Origin: an uncultured Chitinophaga sp.
GTDB taxonomy: Bacteria; Bacteroidota; Bacteroidia; Chitinophagales; Chitinophagaceae
DNA length: 64,000 nucleotides
Direction of reading: 5' to 3'
NCBI RefSeq assembly: GCF_946479755.1
Contig: NZ_CAMLHC010000002.1
Location: 434,001 to 498,000 of the forward strand
Positions 53,114 to 62,042 of the stretch are shown here, piece after piece. Below the pieces are notes generated by a model that was not told where the DNA came from, did no database searches, and saw nothing but the letters and a program-made list of their open reading frames with translations. Position numbers and translations under genes: made by a program. The stretch's first letter is position 1. Each line of letters opens with the position of its first letter.

Positions 53114-54476
53114 GTCTGGCAGCGCGGTTTAAAAGTGAAATACTGATCAATAACCACAACAGCAGCGAGAGTGCTGGCAGCCATAGCCCACGAAAGACCT
53201 GTGCCGTGGGGGGTGGTTGGTATTGAAATGTTGCTGCGTGCTGATACAGCTGTTGACCTTGTTCTCCGCCATAAGCCATGGCCTGGTTCAGCCGGCGGAT
53301 GAACTGGTTACGGTATGCTCCCGCCGCCTGGTAAAAATGGTACTGATGTTCGTAGTCGGTGCCACAGAGCGTCATGGAGATACTGCGGATAGCGAGGTAC
53401 GGATCGGCTGCCGCGAGATAACGCTGCACGCTGTTTTGTTGCCGTATCAGGCTGTCGGTCATCGCGGAATATTTTTCGTATACCCGTTGTGTATAGTCTT
53501 CATCCGCCTGGAGGCGGATAGCGTCGAAGTTCACAGGCAGCTGATCGAGGGAGCTGACTTTATATTGTTGTAATACAGCTTGTTCAAGACGTGCGGTGCG
53601 TGCGTCTCTGGGATCATTGCCGTCGATACCTGTTTTGATGGCCTGGTCAATTTTTTCCTGCAGGTAAGGCTGGGAGGGCAGGGGGTAGAGCGCTTCGCCG
53701 GTAGCTGCCGCCAGGCGTGGCAGCAGGATATGCCAGCATAACCAGATACTGCATAGCAGTAACAGTGACTGTCCCGCGTTACGCGCTGCGGCGGAGAGCC
53801 AGAGGCCAAGTATGACGAAGATGCTGGCGTAACAGCCGTAGCTGATCACGAGCAGGCATATACGCGGCAGGTTACTGATGGTGGCCATCGCCGGGAAATA
53901 CAACATCATGGAGAGTAATAGCAATACGATCATCAAGCCGAGGTATACCGCGGCTTTGCCGCGGAGAATATGGCGGGGAGTGGCGCCCTGTATCAGCAGT
54001 AGCCGCAGGGTGCCGCTGGTTTTTTCCTGCGTGTAACTGTTGAAGCACAGAAAAAAAAGTAACAATGGGAAGAACAGTTGCAGTACCGTTGCGGGGGTGA
54101 GGGCGCCAAAGCGGAGGTACACATCACCCGGGCCTAACGGCGGCGTGGCCATCTGGTGCTGTACATGCGCTTCTATCCGCAGGGAATTGCCTGTAAAGGG
54201 TTCCAGTCCGTTATCGAACCGGCTCAGGGATGTGAGCGGCTTGAAGATATACGTGCCAAAATGGGCCGCGCTGTGCGGATCGTCTGCACGCAGCTGCTCC
54301 CATTGCTGGCGGAACTGCCGGTTGGCCGCTTCCCGTTGTTGCTGTTCCTGCTGGTACAGCAGGCGGGAGCCGGCCGCGGCGATGCCGGACAGGATCAGGG
54401 CAGACAACAGGGTGACGGCCATGGTGCGGTTACGCAGCACCATGTGCCATTCTTTGATGGCAATTGTTCTGAACAT
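53097..54476 (-). CDS. ABC-2 type permease, partner subunit (DUF3526-like)
   Basis: The 459-residue protein has the same topology as the gene it overlaps by 17 bp: an N-terminal segment (AVTLLSALILSGIAAAGSRLL), a periplasmic loop, membrane segments around TVLQLFFPLLLFFLCFNSYTQEKTSGTLRLLLIQGATPRHILRGKA, and a soluble stretch before the last segment (GLWLPALSLLLWLLISISLL). The two are probably a heterodimer arising from duplication. It begins 13 bp after the ATPase gene. Confidence 0.8.
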   Translation of the reverse strand: MFRTIAIKEWHMVLRNRTMAVTLLSALILSGIAAAGSRLLYQQEQQQREAANRQFRQQWEQLRADDPHSAAHFGTYIFKPLTSLSRFDNGLEPFTGNSLRIEAHVQHQMATPPLGPGDVYLRFGALTPATVLQLFFPLLLFFLCFNSYTQEKTSGTLRLLLIQGATPRHILRGKAAVYLGLMIVLLLLSMMLYFPAMATISNLPRICLLVISYGCYASIFVILGLWLSAAARNAGQSLLLLCSIWLCWHILLPRLAAATGEALYPLPSQPYLQEKIDQAIKTGIDGNDPRDARTARLEQAVLQQYKVSSLDQLPVNFDAIRLQADEDYTQRVYEKYSAMTDSLIRQQNSVQRYLAAADPYLAIRSISMTLCGTDYEHQYHFYQAAGAYRNQFIRRLNQAMAYGGEQGQQLYQHAATFQYQPPPTAQVFRGLWLPALSLLLWLLISISLLNRAARHASML

Positions 54477-54489
54477 AGCGGGATGTTGA

Positions 54490-55200
54490 TTACCAGGTAG
54501 ATGTTTCCATATATTCCATGTAGCTGTTTTCCAGCGTGTAGTGATCTATAGCGGCGGCGTCCATGACGGTCAGCAAATGCCCGTCCCGCATGATACCGAT
54601 GCGGGTGGCCACTTCTTTGGCGCGGTAAATATCATGGGTGGCCATCAGCACGGCACGGCCTTCCTGGCTGAAACGCCGCAGTAATGCGGAGAACTCATTA
54701 CTGGCGCTGGGGTCCAGCCCGGAGGTGGGCTCGTCCAGCAACAGGGCGCCTGCGTTTTTAGCGGTAGCGATGGCGATACCTACTTTCTGCCGCATCCCTT
54801 TGGAATAACCCTGTACCGGCCGGTGAACGGCAGATTCCTGCAAACCGGCGTCCAGCAACAAGCCGGTAGCCGTTTCTTTGGAAAGCTGTTCTCCGGTAAG
54901 CGAATGGAAGAAAGTCAGGTTCTCCAGTCCGCTGAGGTAGGGGTATAAGGTAACGGTCTCGGGTATGTACGCGAGATGCCGCCGCGCTTCCTGCGGCTGA
55001 CGGGATACGGGGATACCGTTTACCAGTGCCTGCCCGGAAGTGGGTGCCTGGAAGCCGAGAAAACAACTGATGGTAGTGGTTTTGCCGGCGCCGTTAGGTC
55101 CCAGCAGGCAGAAAATTTCACCTTTGGCTACAGACAGGTCCAGCGCATGCAGCGCAGTATGCCCACCAAATGTTTTGGTCAACGCAATAGCTTGCAGCAT
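54490..55200 (-). CDS. ABC transporter ATP-binding protein
   Basis: The 236-residue ATPase has Walker A LGPNGAGKTTT, Q-loop near CFLGFQAPTSG, the signature YSKGMRQKV, Walker B ALLLDEPTSGLDP and the H-loop MATHDI. It belongs to the ABC-2 exporter class (CcmA/LanF-like). It drives the two permeases encoded downstream. In lanthipeptide loci an ATPase with two ABC-2 permeases is the LanFEG self-immunity arrangement. Here the operon also contains the precursor gene, so immunity is a reasonable hypothesis, but siderophore-related transport is an alternative. Confidence 0.9.
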   Translation of the reverse strand: MLQAIALTKTFGGHTALHALDLSVAKGEIFCLLGPNGAGKTTTISCFLGFQAPTSGQALVNGIPVSRQPQEARRHLAYIPETVTLYPYLSGLENLTFFHSLTGEQLSKETATGLLLDAGLQESAVHRPVQGYSKGMRQKVGIAIATAKNAGALLLDEPTSGLDPSASNEFSALLRRFSQEGRAVLMATHDIYRAKEVATRIGIMRDGHLLTVMDAAAIDHYTLENSYMEYMETSTW

Positions 55201-55259
55201 AAGTTACAGCGATACGGGTACAATGAATCAGGAAAGGAAGTGGTGTTCGTGAGAGGGAA

Positions 55260-55595
55260 TCACGCGGCAGGAGGTCCTCTGCCGGCCTGCACGGATTGTA
55301 CGCCCGGATGCCAGTCAGCTGTAAAAAAGGAAAGTGTGAAGTATGGAGTGGATAGTAGCTGCGGAGTGGAAAGAAAATCAGGAACGGTTGCATCTTTGGC
55401 CAGCTGAAAGTCGCAGATGTCACAGGCATGCGATGCCTGCACCTGCTGCTCCTGCTGCCCGTGATGCTGCGTCATATAGCCCTGGCTGTTAGCCGGATGA
55501 TGATGGAGCAGTTTTACCATCTGCACAAATACCAGCAGGGCCATCAGTAAGAAGGCCAGTAGTCTGCGGGTAATGTCAAATGGTTTTGAGTGCAT
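55260..55595 (-). CDS. Small DUF2946-like secreted or membrane protein
   Basis: The 111-residue protein has an N-terminal hydrophobic segment (LLAFLLMALLVFVQMVKLL) followed by a His-rich stretch (LHHHPAN, QHHGQQ) and a CDICDF motif. This arrangement of membrane segment, His cluster and CxxC is common in small Bacteroidota proteins encoded near TonB receptors and metal genes. It is 59 bp upstream of the ABC ATPase and may be the first gene of that operon. A link to metal handling is inferred from the His/Cys residues only. Confidence 0.6.
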   Translation of the reverse strand: MHSKPFDITRRLLAFLLMALLVFVQMVKLLHHHPANSQGYMTQHHGQQEQQVQASHACDICDFQLAKDATVPDFLSTPQLLSTPYFTLSFFTADWHPGVQSVQAGRGPPAA

Positions 55596-55649
55596 ACAGC
55601 AAATATAGGGGATGTATTTTAAAAATGAAACACAGTTGCAAAAAATATA

Positions 55650-56075
55650 TTAATAAGGCCATTCAAAAAAATCGGCCCGCTGCCAGCTGGCAGCGGCGGG
55701 CCTGTCTCCGGGCTGGCGGAAGAACTGTGTTATAATCTCCAATGCTACAGGCAGACTGACAAAAGAAACAAGCGGTACATATTGTTCATCACCGGCATCG
55801 ACAGTGGTGCGGATATCCTTCTCCGTTACACTGTACCACGTTGTTCCGCTACGGGCATCGGGTACGTTATAGTCATATCTGAAAGAAAACTGGTCCGGCG
55901 TGCGGGCAATAAAAAAAAGGACAATGGCAGCGCCGTCTTTCATCCTGTATTCAAAGTAGCCGCCGTTGGCATATTCCAGGTCTTCCGGACGAAGACGGCT
56001 GGTCATTTCCAATACCGCTTCAATAGTAAGGGATTCATGGTCTGCCTGGTCAAGAAAAGTAGTGTAGATAAGCAT
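55650..56075 (-). CDS. Hypothetical protein
   Basis: The 141-residue protein has no signal peptide or membrane segment. It is mixed alpha/beta and aromatic-rich (ANGGYFEYRMKDGAAIVLFFIARTPDQFSFRYDYN), ending with SLPVALEIITQFFRQPGDRP. The size and composition recall small immunity-type proteins such as Imm1, but no toxin gene is nearby and I do not assign the family. It is divergent from the next gene, with 75 bp between. Confidence 0.55.
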   Translation of the reverse strand: MLIYTTFLDQADHESLTIEAVLEMTSRLRPEDLEYANGGYFEYRMKDGAAIVLFFIARTPDQFSFRYDYNVPDARSGTTWYSVTEKDIRTTVDAGDEQYVPLVSFVSLPVALEIITQFFRQPGDRPAAASWQRADFFEWPY

Positions 56076-56150
56076 GGTGTCAATATAGTTTTTTATTGTT
56101 GATAATTGCGGGGCGTACCTTATTTTTAGTATCTGATATTATTGGTATTA

Positions 56151-56846
56151 ATGGAGACAAAAACGAGAGACATATTCCTGGCCGCCTGTACGAAAATTGC
56201 GGAACAGCTGGCAACACATGGCTTTAAGCCGATGCAGAAAGCGCAGACGATCAGGAAAACTACCCGCAACAAAAAAGTGTATCTCGATATCCACTTTCAG
56301 TCGAGCGTTAAAAACTGGAACGGCGGGATCACGCTATGGCCCTATCTGAGCATTGCTTCTGCGGAACTAAAAAAATGGCAGCTACAGCAGCACCAGGAGG
56401 TGGATGCTACGGGGACCATCTTCGCGACAAGGCTGGAAAACCTGACGCCGCTGAAGCATAAAACGCAGGACTGGAATATGGCGGTCAGCAACCAGGAGAA
56501 TGTGATCCCGAAGTTGTGCGAGCTGATTGTTGCCTATGCGCTGCCGCTGATTGATTTGTTTGAAGACACTGACCAGGCGGTACAGTTTATGGTGGCTAAC
56601 GGTGTTGCTTTTAATGAGCATTTCGATACCCGTCATCAGAACCTGCCCGTAGATTTCCTTTGTTGCTTTGGCTCCACTGCGCTGGCGCAACAAGCCTTTG
56701 ACAACTATCTATTGCAACAAAAGTTAACGGGTAGCGCTAAACGTTTTTATGAGGAGATAGCTGCCAAAGGCGAGGTGGCAAACCGGGTGGTGACGGACAG
56801 CACGATGCGTGCTGCGTACCGGAATCAGCTAACGATCAGTAGCTAA
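56151..56846 (+). CDS. DUF4304-like hypothetical protein
   Basis: The 231-residue soluble protein begins METKTRDIFLAACTKIAEQLATHGFKPMQKAQTIRKTT, the pattern of DUF4304-type proteins: a helix, then a basic strand on how the protein reads FKP...RK. WNGGITLWPYLSIASAELKKW follows. A TTG at 56142 extends the frame by three codons; the ATG at 56151 is preferred. The function is unknown, and neighbours give no clue. It is convergent with the truncated SDR, 2 bp apart. Confidence 0.6.
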   Translation: METKTRDIFLAACTKIAEQLATHGFKPMQKAQTIRKTTRNKKVYLDIHFQSSVKNWNGGITLWPYLSIASAELKKWQLQQHQEVDATGTIFATRLENLTPLKHKTQDWNMAVSNQENVIPKLCELIVAYALPLIDLFEDTDQAVQFMVANGVAFNEHFDTRHQNLPVDFLCCFGSTALAQQAFDNYLLQQKLTGSAKRFYEEIAAKGEVANRVVTDSTMRAAYRNQLTISS

Positions 56847-56848
56847 GT

Positions 56849-57229
56849 TTAAAAATCCGCCGAGATGGTAGTTTCTTTCCATTGTTCAAGTTCTGCGGAC
56901 ATATCTGCTATTTTCCGGGCGGCGCGGTGATACGCATCTGCGCCGAGGAATAAATGCAGCGGCGGATCGGGGTGTTCGGCCAGCGCTATAATCCTTCCGA
57001 AGGCAGCGATGGTTTGCCTGATGGAATCGTCAATGCTGTCAGGGTTAGCCAGGTTCACTGTCAACGGCAGGAAGCGGGTTTTGTCGATAATACCGGCAGC
57101 CTCCTGTAACAGCCCCGCATTGCGGGAGGTGGCCGCCACGTGGTAACCGGCGGCCAGCAATTGTTTCACGAGGCTCAACCCCAGTCCCTGGGAGGCGCCG
57201 GTGATATACCATACTTTGGATGTTTGCAT
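56849..57229 (-). pseudogene. SDR oxidoreductase with an in-frame internal deletion
   Basis: The 126-residue frame starts at the ATG at 57229. It has a normal SDR N-terminus (VWYITGASQGLGLSLVKQLLAAGYHVAATSRN) as far as TIAAFGRI. It then jumps directly to a normal SDR C-terminus, ALAEHPDPPLHLFLGADAYHRAARKIADM. In intact members of about 280 residues the two parts are separated by some 150 residues that hold the NAG motif and the catalytic Ser-Tyr-Lys. The junction is near 56990 and keeps the frame. No activity is expected. It follows the nitronate monooxygenase gene by 11 bp. Confidence 0.8.
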
Positions 57230-57240
57230 GACGAAGGATT

Positions 57241-58335
57241 TTAAACGGACGTTGTTGCCGGCCGCTCCAGGATGGCGGCGGTATCCCTGATGAGTGACTG
57301 CATCAGCTCCTGTGCCTTGTGGTGCCGGAGCAATGGGGCTATTTGTCCACTCCAGAAAAAGACCTTGTCCCACTGTTGCTGGTCGATAGCGGCTTTACGC
57401 AGGGAAGACATCAGCGTGGATTGTAACGGAAAGGGCAACACGGCGTTTTCTTTTCCTGTAAGGCCTTCGCTGATGCTGTTGACCAGACCCCGGCCCAGCC
57501 TCCCGGTAAAGGCGCGGGTAAGCGTGGTATGCCTGGCGGCAGGGGAAAACAGCTGTTGTTTGTGCATGGGCATCGCATTGGATTCATCACAGGCGAGGAA
57601 TGCGGTGCCTATCTGTACTGCTTCTGCGCCCAACAGTAAGGCTGCTGCCGTTCCCCGTCCGTCGGCGATACCTCCGGCGGCGATGACAGGCACCTTGACT
57701 TTTTCCCGTACCAGCTGCAACAACACGGAGGTGCCCATCAGGGAACGTTCTGCGGGCGCCAGGAAAGAAGGCCGGTGCCCACCCGCTTCAAAACCGGAGG
57801 CGATGATCATGTCCACGCCGGCATCTTCCAGTATTACCGCTTCGTCGGGTGTAGTAGCGGCGCCGATGGTGATGATACCCGCTCTGCGGCATTGCTCCAT
57901 CACATCGGCAGGCAGCACACCGAAGACAAAGCTGAATACTTTAGGCCGGATATCCAGTACAGCCTGCAGCTGGTTCTGAAACCGCGATTCAAAAGGCGCC
58001 GGTTTCTCCGGAAAAGGCAATCCCAGCGTCTCGAAATAAGGCTGGAATACCGTTTGCGCCATGGCATAGTCCGCATCGCTGACGGGACTGCCTGGTGCGT
58101 CGGCATCGGATACCCATAAATTGAGGTTATAGGGCCGGTTGGTGAGCTGCCGCACCTGCTGGTCCACTTCCATGATTTCCTCCCGGCTTAGCGTATAGGC
58201 GCCGTAGCCACCCAGTCCCCCGGCATTGGATACTGTGGCCACCAGTTCGGGCGAAGAAAACCGGCCGCCGAAAGGGCCCTGAAAGATAGGGTAGTCAATT
58301 TGTAATAATTGTGTTACACGGGTGTTGTTCCACAT
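57241..58335 (-). CDS. Nitronate monooxygenase family flavoprotein
   Basis: The 364-residue TIM-barrel protein matches the NMO/2-nitropropane dioxygenase family: QIDYPIFQGPFGGRFSSPELVATVSNAGGLGGYGA at the N-terminus, FSFVFGVLPADVMEQCRRAG, GVDMIIASGFEAGGHRPSF and the FMN-phosphate region VIAAGGIADGRGTAAALLLGAEAVQIGTAFL. These FMN enzymes oxidise alkyl nitronates, and some act on quinones. It is soluble. It lies between a frameshifted Crp-type regulator and a deleted SDR but is itself intact. Confidence 0.9.
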   Translation of the reverse strand: MWNNTRVTQLLQIDYPIFQGPFGGRFSSPELVATVSNAGGLGGYGAYTLSREEIMEVDQQVRQLTNRPYNLNLWVSDADAPGSPVSDADYAMAQTVFQPYFETLGLPFPEKPAPFESRFQNQLQAVLDIRPKVFSFVFGVLPADVMEQCRRAGIITIGAATTPDEAVILEDAGVDMIIASGFEAGGHRPSFLAPAERSLMGTSVLLQLVREKVKVPVIAAGGIADGRGTAAALLLGAEAVQIGTAFLACDESNAMPMHKQQLFSPAARHTTLTRAFTGRLGRGLVNSISEGLTGKENAVLPFPLQSTLMSSLRKAAIDQQQWDKVFFWSGQIAPLLRHHKAQELMQSLIRDTAAILERPATTSV

Positions 58336-58440
58336 GATGAAAAATTTATTCGGCGATATCGCTGATCATTTTGTTGACGATCAGCCATTTGTTTTGGTAC
58401 AAAGTAACACCGGATTCCGGGGTGGATCACGTGACCTACA

Positions 58441-59021
58441 TCACTTTTTAACGGTGTTGTACAACCGGCTAAGGGTTTCCCGGGATACGCCGAGGTAGGC
58501 GGCGATCAGCTGTTTGGGCACCAGGTGGTGCAGCTGCGGATAGAGTTGCAGCAGTTCTTCATACCTGTTTTGGCGTCGTTGTTCATAAAGGAAAGCAGCC
58601 GCTGTTGTGCGGCCACGTAACCCCTGTTGGTTCGCCAGCGGAAGAAATGTTCCACCTGGTGTATTTCCCGGCAAAGCTTCTCCCGGTCTGTGTTGGAGAG
58701 CATCAGTAATTCCGCGTCGGTAATACAGTCTACGTTGATGGTAGCCCTGGTTTGATTATATAAAGCGTGGTAGTCGGAGGTCCACCAGGTAGGCATGGCA
58801 AACTGCAGGATATGCGTTTTGACCTGGTCATTGATGTAGAAAGCTTTCAGGCAACCGGAAAGTACGAAGTACTCATGCGCTACTTTATCGCCCTCGCGGA
58901 TCACGGTCTGCCCTTTTTTAAAGGCGGCCGGTTGAAAATGCGAAAAGACATAGGCATGCTCCTCCGGTGTCAGGGTAGCGGTTCTGGCGATATGTGCCTG
59001 TAATATTTCAGCGGGCTGCAT
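58441..59021 (-). pseudogene. Crp/Fnr-family regulator with a frameshift
   Basis: The cyclic-nucleotide-binding-like domain is read in one frame from the ATG at 59021 (MQPAEILQAHIARTATLTPEEHAYVF, FKKGQTVIREGDKVAHEYFVLSGCLKAFYIND). The frame continues to about AAQQRLLSF. The helix-turn-helix end (NRYEELLQLYPQLHHLVPK then QLIAAYLGVSRETLSRLYN) is in another frame. The change occurs in the CTTTCCTTTATG stretch at about 58585-58597; restoring one base gives a normal protein of about 190 residues. It could be a real mutation or a sequencing error. The intact gene would probably regulate the downstream nitronate monooxygenase. Confidence 0.8.
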
Positions 59022-59131
59022 AAAGTGAAGATACTTATTTCTTCCTAACGGCCGGAAGCATTTCATGATACGCTTATGCCAATGCCTGTAGCGAGGGCAT
59101 TGTTATTGTACAATGTTCAAAAATACCTGTT

Positions 59132-60466
59132 ATGAAAACCCTCCTGTTGTCGATCACCTGTGTTTGCCTGGCTTGTCAACCGTTGATAGCCCAGCACGAG
59201 CATCACAAGGGGATGAAGATGGGCACCACCCGGTCTCCGGAGAAGATGGGCGCTATGCAGATGCCCATGAACCATTCCTATTCGCTGCACCTGCCGATGA
59301 ACAGAAACGGCTCAGGCACCTCCTGGTTGCCGGATGCCTCTCCCATGTATGGATATATGTTCCATTCCAGTAAATGGATGTATATGGTACATGGTAATCT
59401 CTTTCTGCGGTATACCAACCAGGATATCGGCCGCAAAGGCGGGAGGGGAGGAGATAAGTTCGACGCGCCGAACTGGTTTATGCTCATGGCGCAACGCAAA
59501 GTGGGCCGCAGAGGGCTATTCCATTATGAAGTGATGCTCTCCTTTGATCGGCTGACAGAAGGTGGGGCTGGGTATCCGCTGCTGTTCCAGTCGGGCGAAA
59601 GCTGGAAAGGACAGCCGCTGGTAGACCGGCAGCATCCGCATGACCTGTTCTCCGGGCTGTCTGTGGGCTATTCCTACGCGCTCTCTAAAAACGCGGACAT
59701 CTATGCCAGCTTCGGCTATCCCGGAGAACCTGCGCTGGGGTCCGTGGCATTTATGCACCGTCCATCGGCCATGAACAATCCCGATGCGCCGATCAGCCAC
59801 CACTGGAACGACGGCACGCACATTACCTTCGGAGTGGCCACGCTGGGGGTGAGACTGTATGATTTTAAGCTGGAAGGGAGCGTGTTTACCGGCAGGGAGC
59901 CGGATGAAAACAGGTACGACTTTGACAGGATGCGGTTCGATTCCTGGAGCAGCCGGTTGTCGTATAACCCTTCCCGTAACTGGGCCCTGCAGGTATCGCA
60001 CGGGCATATTAAAAGTCCCGAGCTGCTGCATCCGGACGAAGATATTGACCGCACCACGGCGTCTGCCATTTTCAGTCTGCCCTTGCAGGAAAACAATCAT
60101 TTGAACATCACCGGTCTGTGGGGGCTGAACAAGAGTAAAGGCCATACGGGCGAAAATGCCCTGCTGCTGGAAGGTGCGCTGAATATAAAACGCGTGGCCG
60201 TTTATACCCGGTATGAATGGGTACAAAAATCAACAGAAGAGCTGGACCTTGATGCGGCACAGTACGGTGGGGACAACTTATTCAGCGTTCATGCGCTCAC
60301 CGGCGGTGTTAGCTATGACCTGCTGCGGGCTATGCATACCCGGCTGGCGGTAGGCGTACAGGGCAGCGTGTACTTCAACGAAAAAGCATTGCACGGTTTA
60401 TATGGTAAAAATCCTCTCGCAGGAGAAGTGTACCTGCGGTTGTATCCCGATCTGATGAAACCATAA
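59132..60466 (+). CDS. Outer-membrane beta-barrel-like protein with Met/His-rich N-terminus
   Basis: The 444-residue protein has a signal peptide (SITCVCLACQPLIAQ). A Met/His-rich linker follows (HEHHKGMKMG, MGAMQMPMNHSYSLHLPMN), then an aromatic-rich body with barrel-like alternation and the conserved VDRQHPHDLFSGLSVGYSYAL. The Met/His composition suggests contact with copper or another metal. Similar proteins occur near copper-resistance genes in other Bacteroidota, from memory and not checked. The function is otherwise unknown. A small inverted repeat, ATTGTACAAT, lies at about 59105-59114, just before the gene. Confidence 0.6.
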   Translation: MKTLLLSITCVCLACQPLIAQHEHHKGMKMGTTRSPEKMGAMQMPMNHSYSLHLPMNRNGSGTSWLPDASPMYGYMFHSSKWMYMVHGNLFLRYTNQDIGRKGGRGGDKFDAPNWFMLMAQRKVGRRGLFHYEVMLSFDRLTEGGAGYPLLFQSGESWKGQPLVDRQHPHDLFSGLSVGYSYALSKNADIYASFGYPGEPALGSVAFMHRPSAMNNPDAPISHHWNDGTHITFGVATLGVRLYDFKLEGSVFTGREPDENRYDFDRMRFDSWSSRLSYNPSRNWALQVSHGHIKSPELLHPDEDIDRTTASAIFSLPLQENNHLNITGLWGLNKSKGHTGENALLLEGALNIKRVAVYTRYEWVQKSTEELDLDAAQYGGDNLFSVHALTGGVSYDLLRAMHTRLAVGVQGSVYFNEKALHGLYGKNPLAGEVYLRLYPDLMKP

Positions 60467-60521
60467 ATGCTTTATCGCATGGCATAAAATTTAGTTTGAT
60501 ATCATAAAAACAACAACGGCC

Positions 60522-62042
60522 ATGATACAACGCGATGCACATACCGTCAGTCTCTGGCAAGACCACGCAGGCGGTTACAATACCATCAATAAGGCAGACC
60601 CGGAAAAAACGTATGATGTGATTATCGCCGGTGGCGGTATCACCGGTATCACCACCGCTTTCCTGCTTCAGAACGCCGGCAAGACCTGCCTGGTGGTGGA
60701 AGCCGCTAACCTGGGCTATGGTACCACCGGTGGCACTACGGCACACCTCAATACCTTACTGGATGTGCCTTACGATACCATACAAAAAAACTTCGGGAAA
60801 GAAGGGACGCGGCAGGTGAGGGAAGCTACGGCAGAGGCTATTCAACTCATCAAACATCATATTGACCGGTTCGATATCCGGTGTGGATTTGAATACGCAG
60901 ATGCGTATCTGTTTGCCCAAACGGAAAGGGAAGCAGCAGCGCTGAAAGATATTGCCGATGCCACGTTAATGGCCGGTGCGGATGTGTCGGGTGTGGAAAA
61001 GATACCGTTGCCGCTGGCTGCAAAAAAAGCCATTAAAGTAACGGGGCAGGCTAAATTCAGCCCGCTGCCTTATATACAGCGCCTGGCTACCGCATTTGAA
61101 CATATCGGTGGTACCATCCTGCAGCAAAGCCGTGTAACGGCCGTGCAGGACGACGAGACGATACTGGTGATCACCACGCAGGGCTCTTTCCATTGCCGGC
61201 AGTTTGTATATGCCACGCATATCCCGCCAAGTGTCAACCTGCTGCACCTGCGCTGCGTGCCTTACCGCAGCTATGTGGTAGCTGCTACGCTGGCAGATAA
61301 CAACTATCCGGAAGATCTCTGTTATGATATGCAACAGCCTTTCCATTACTACCGAACACAGATGGTGGAAGGGCAACGCTACCTGATCGTAGGTGGGGAA
61401 GACCACAAAACAGGGCACCAGGAAAATACGGAAACCTGCTTCCGTAAGCTGGAAGCACATGTACGTGAATTATTCAATGTAGAAGATATCCGCTACCGCT
61501 GGTCGGCCCAATATTATGAACCGGCGGACGGTATTCCTTATATCGGGCGGCTGCCGGGACAGACCGGCGAAATATACGTCGCCACCGGGTTTAGTGGCAA
61601 CGGCATGGTATACGGTACGGTGTCGGCCTTGTTGCTGAAACGGCTGTTGCTGGGACTCCACAGCGACTACATCAAACTCTTTGACCCCAGCCGTATCAAG
61701 CCGGTAGCAGGCTTCAGTACTTTTGTGCCGCATAATGCCGATGTGGTGAAGCAACTGGCCAGCCGGCTGTTTCCGGCAGAGAAACTGGAGCAGCTGGCGG
61801 GACTGGCGCCGGGAGAAGGTAAACTGGTGAATTATGAAGGGTCGAAAATAGCGCTGTATAAAGACGAACAGGGCGGCTTGCACGCAGTAGACCCTGTTTG
61901 CACGCACCTTGGTTGTGAGGTACACTGGAACCAGGCGGAAAGATCGTGGGACTGTCCCTGTCACGGCGCCCGCTACAGCGTAGATGGACATGTGCTGAAC
62001 ACCCCGGCCAGCAAAGGGCTCGACCCGCACGATATTAAGTAG
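60522..62042 (+). CDS. FAD-dependent oxidoreductase with C-terminal Rieske [2Fe-2S] domain
   Basis: The 506-residue protein is a DAO-type flavoprotein fused to a Rieske domain. The FAD motif is VIIAGGGITGITTAFLLQNAGK, with TTGGTTAHLNTLL beyond it and VATGFSGNGMVYGTVSALLLKRL near the FAD C-terminal site. The Rieske ligands are in CTHLGC and CPCHG, about 18 residues apart, followed by YSVDGHVLNTPASKGL. The usual length is about 500. There is no signal peptide. The substrate is unknown. Its stop overlaps the end of the convergent alpha/beta hydrolase gene by 8 bp. Confidence 0.9.
   Translation: MIQRDAHTVSLWQDHAGGYNTINKADPEKTYDVIIAGGGITGITTAFLLQNAGKTCLVVEAANLGYGTTGGTTAHLNTLLDVPYDTIQKNFGKEGTRQVREATAEAIQLIKHHIDRFDIRCGFEYADAYLFAQTEREAAALKDIADATLMAGADVSGVEKIPLPLAAKKAIKVTGQAKFSPLPYIQRLATAFEHIGGTILQQSRVTAVQDDETILVITTQGSFHCRQFVYATHIPPSVNLLHLRCVPYRSYVVAATLADNNYPEDLCYDMQQPFHYYRTQMVEGQRYLIVGGEDHKTGHQENTETCFRKLEAHVRELFNVEDIRYRWSAQYYEPADGIPYIGRLPGQTGEIYVATGFSGNGMVYGTVSALLLKRLLLGLHSDYIKLFDPSRIKPVAGFSTFVPHNADVVKQLASRLFPAEKLEQLAGLAPGEGKLVNYEGSKIALYKDEQGGLHAVDPVCTHLGCEVHWNQAERSWDCPCHGARYSVDGHVLNTPASKGLDPHDIK

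Noticed and set aside
58585..58597. Programmed frameshift in the Crp-type gene
   Set aside because: No canonical X-XXY-YYZ slippery site and no downstream structure were seen; mutation or sequencing error is simpler.
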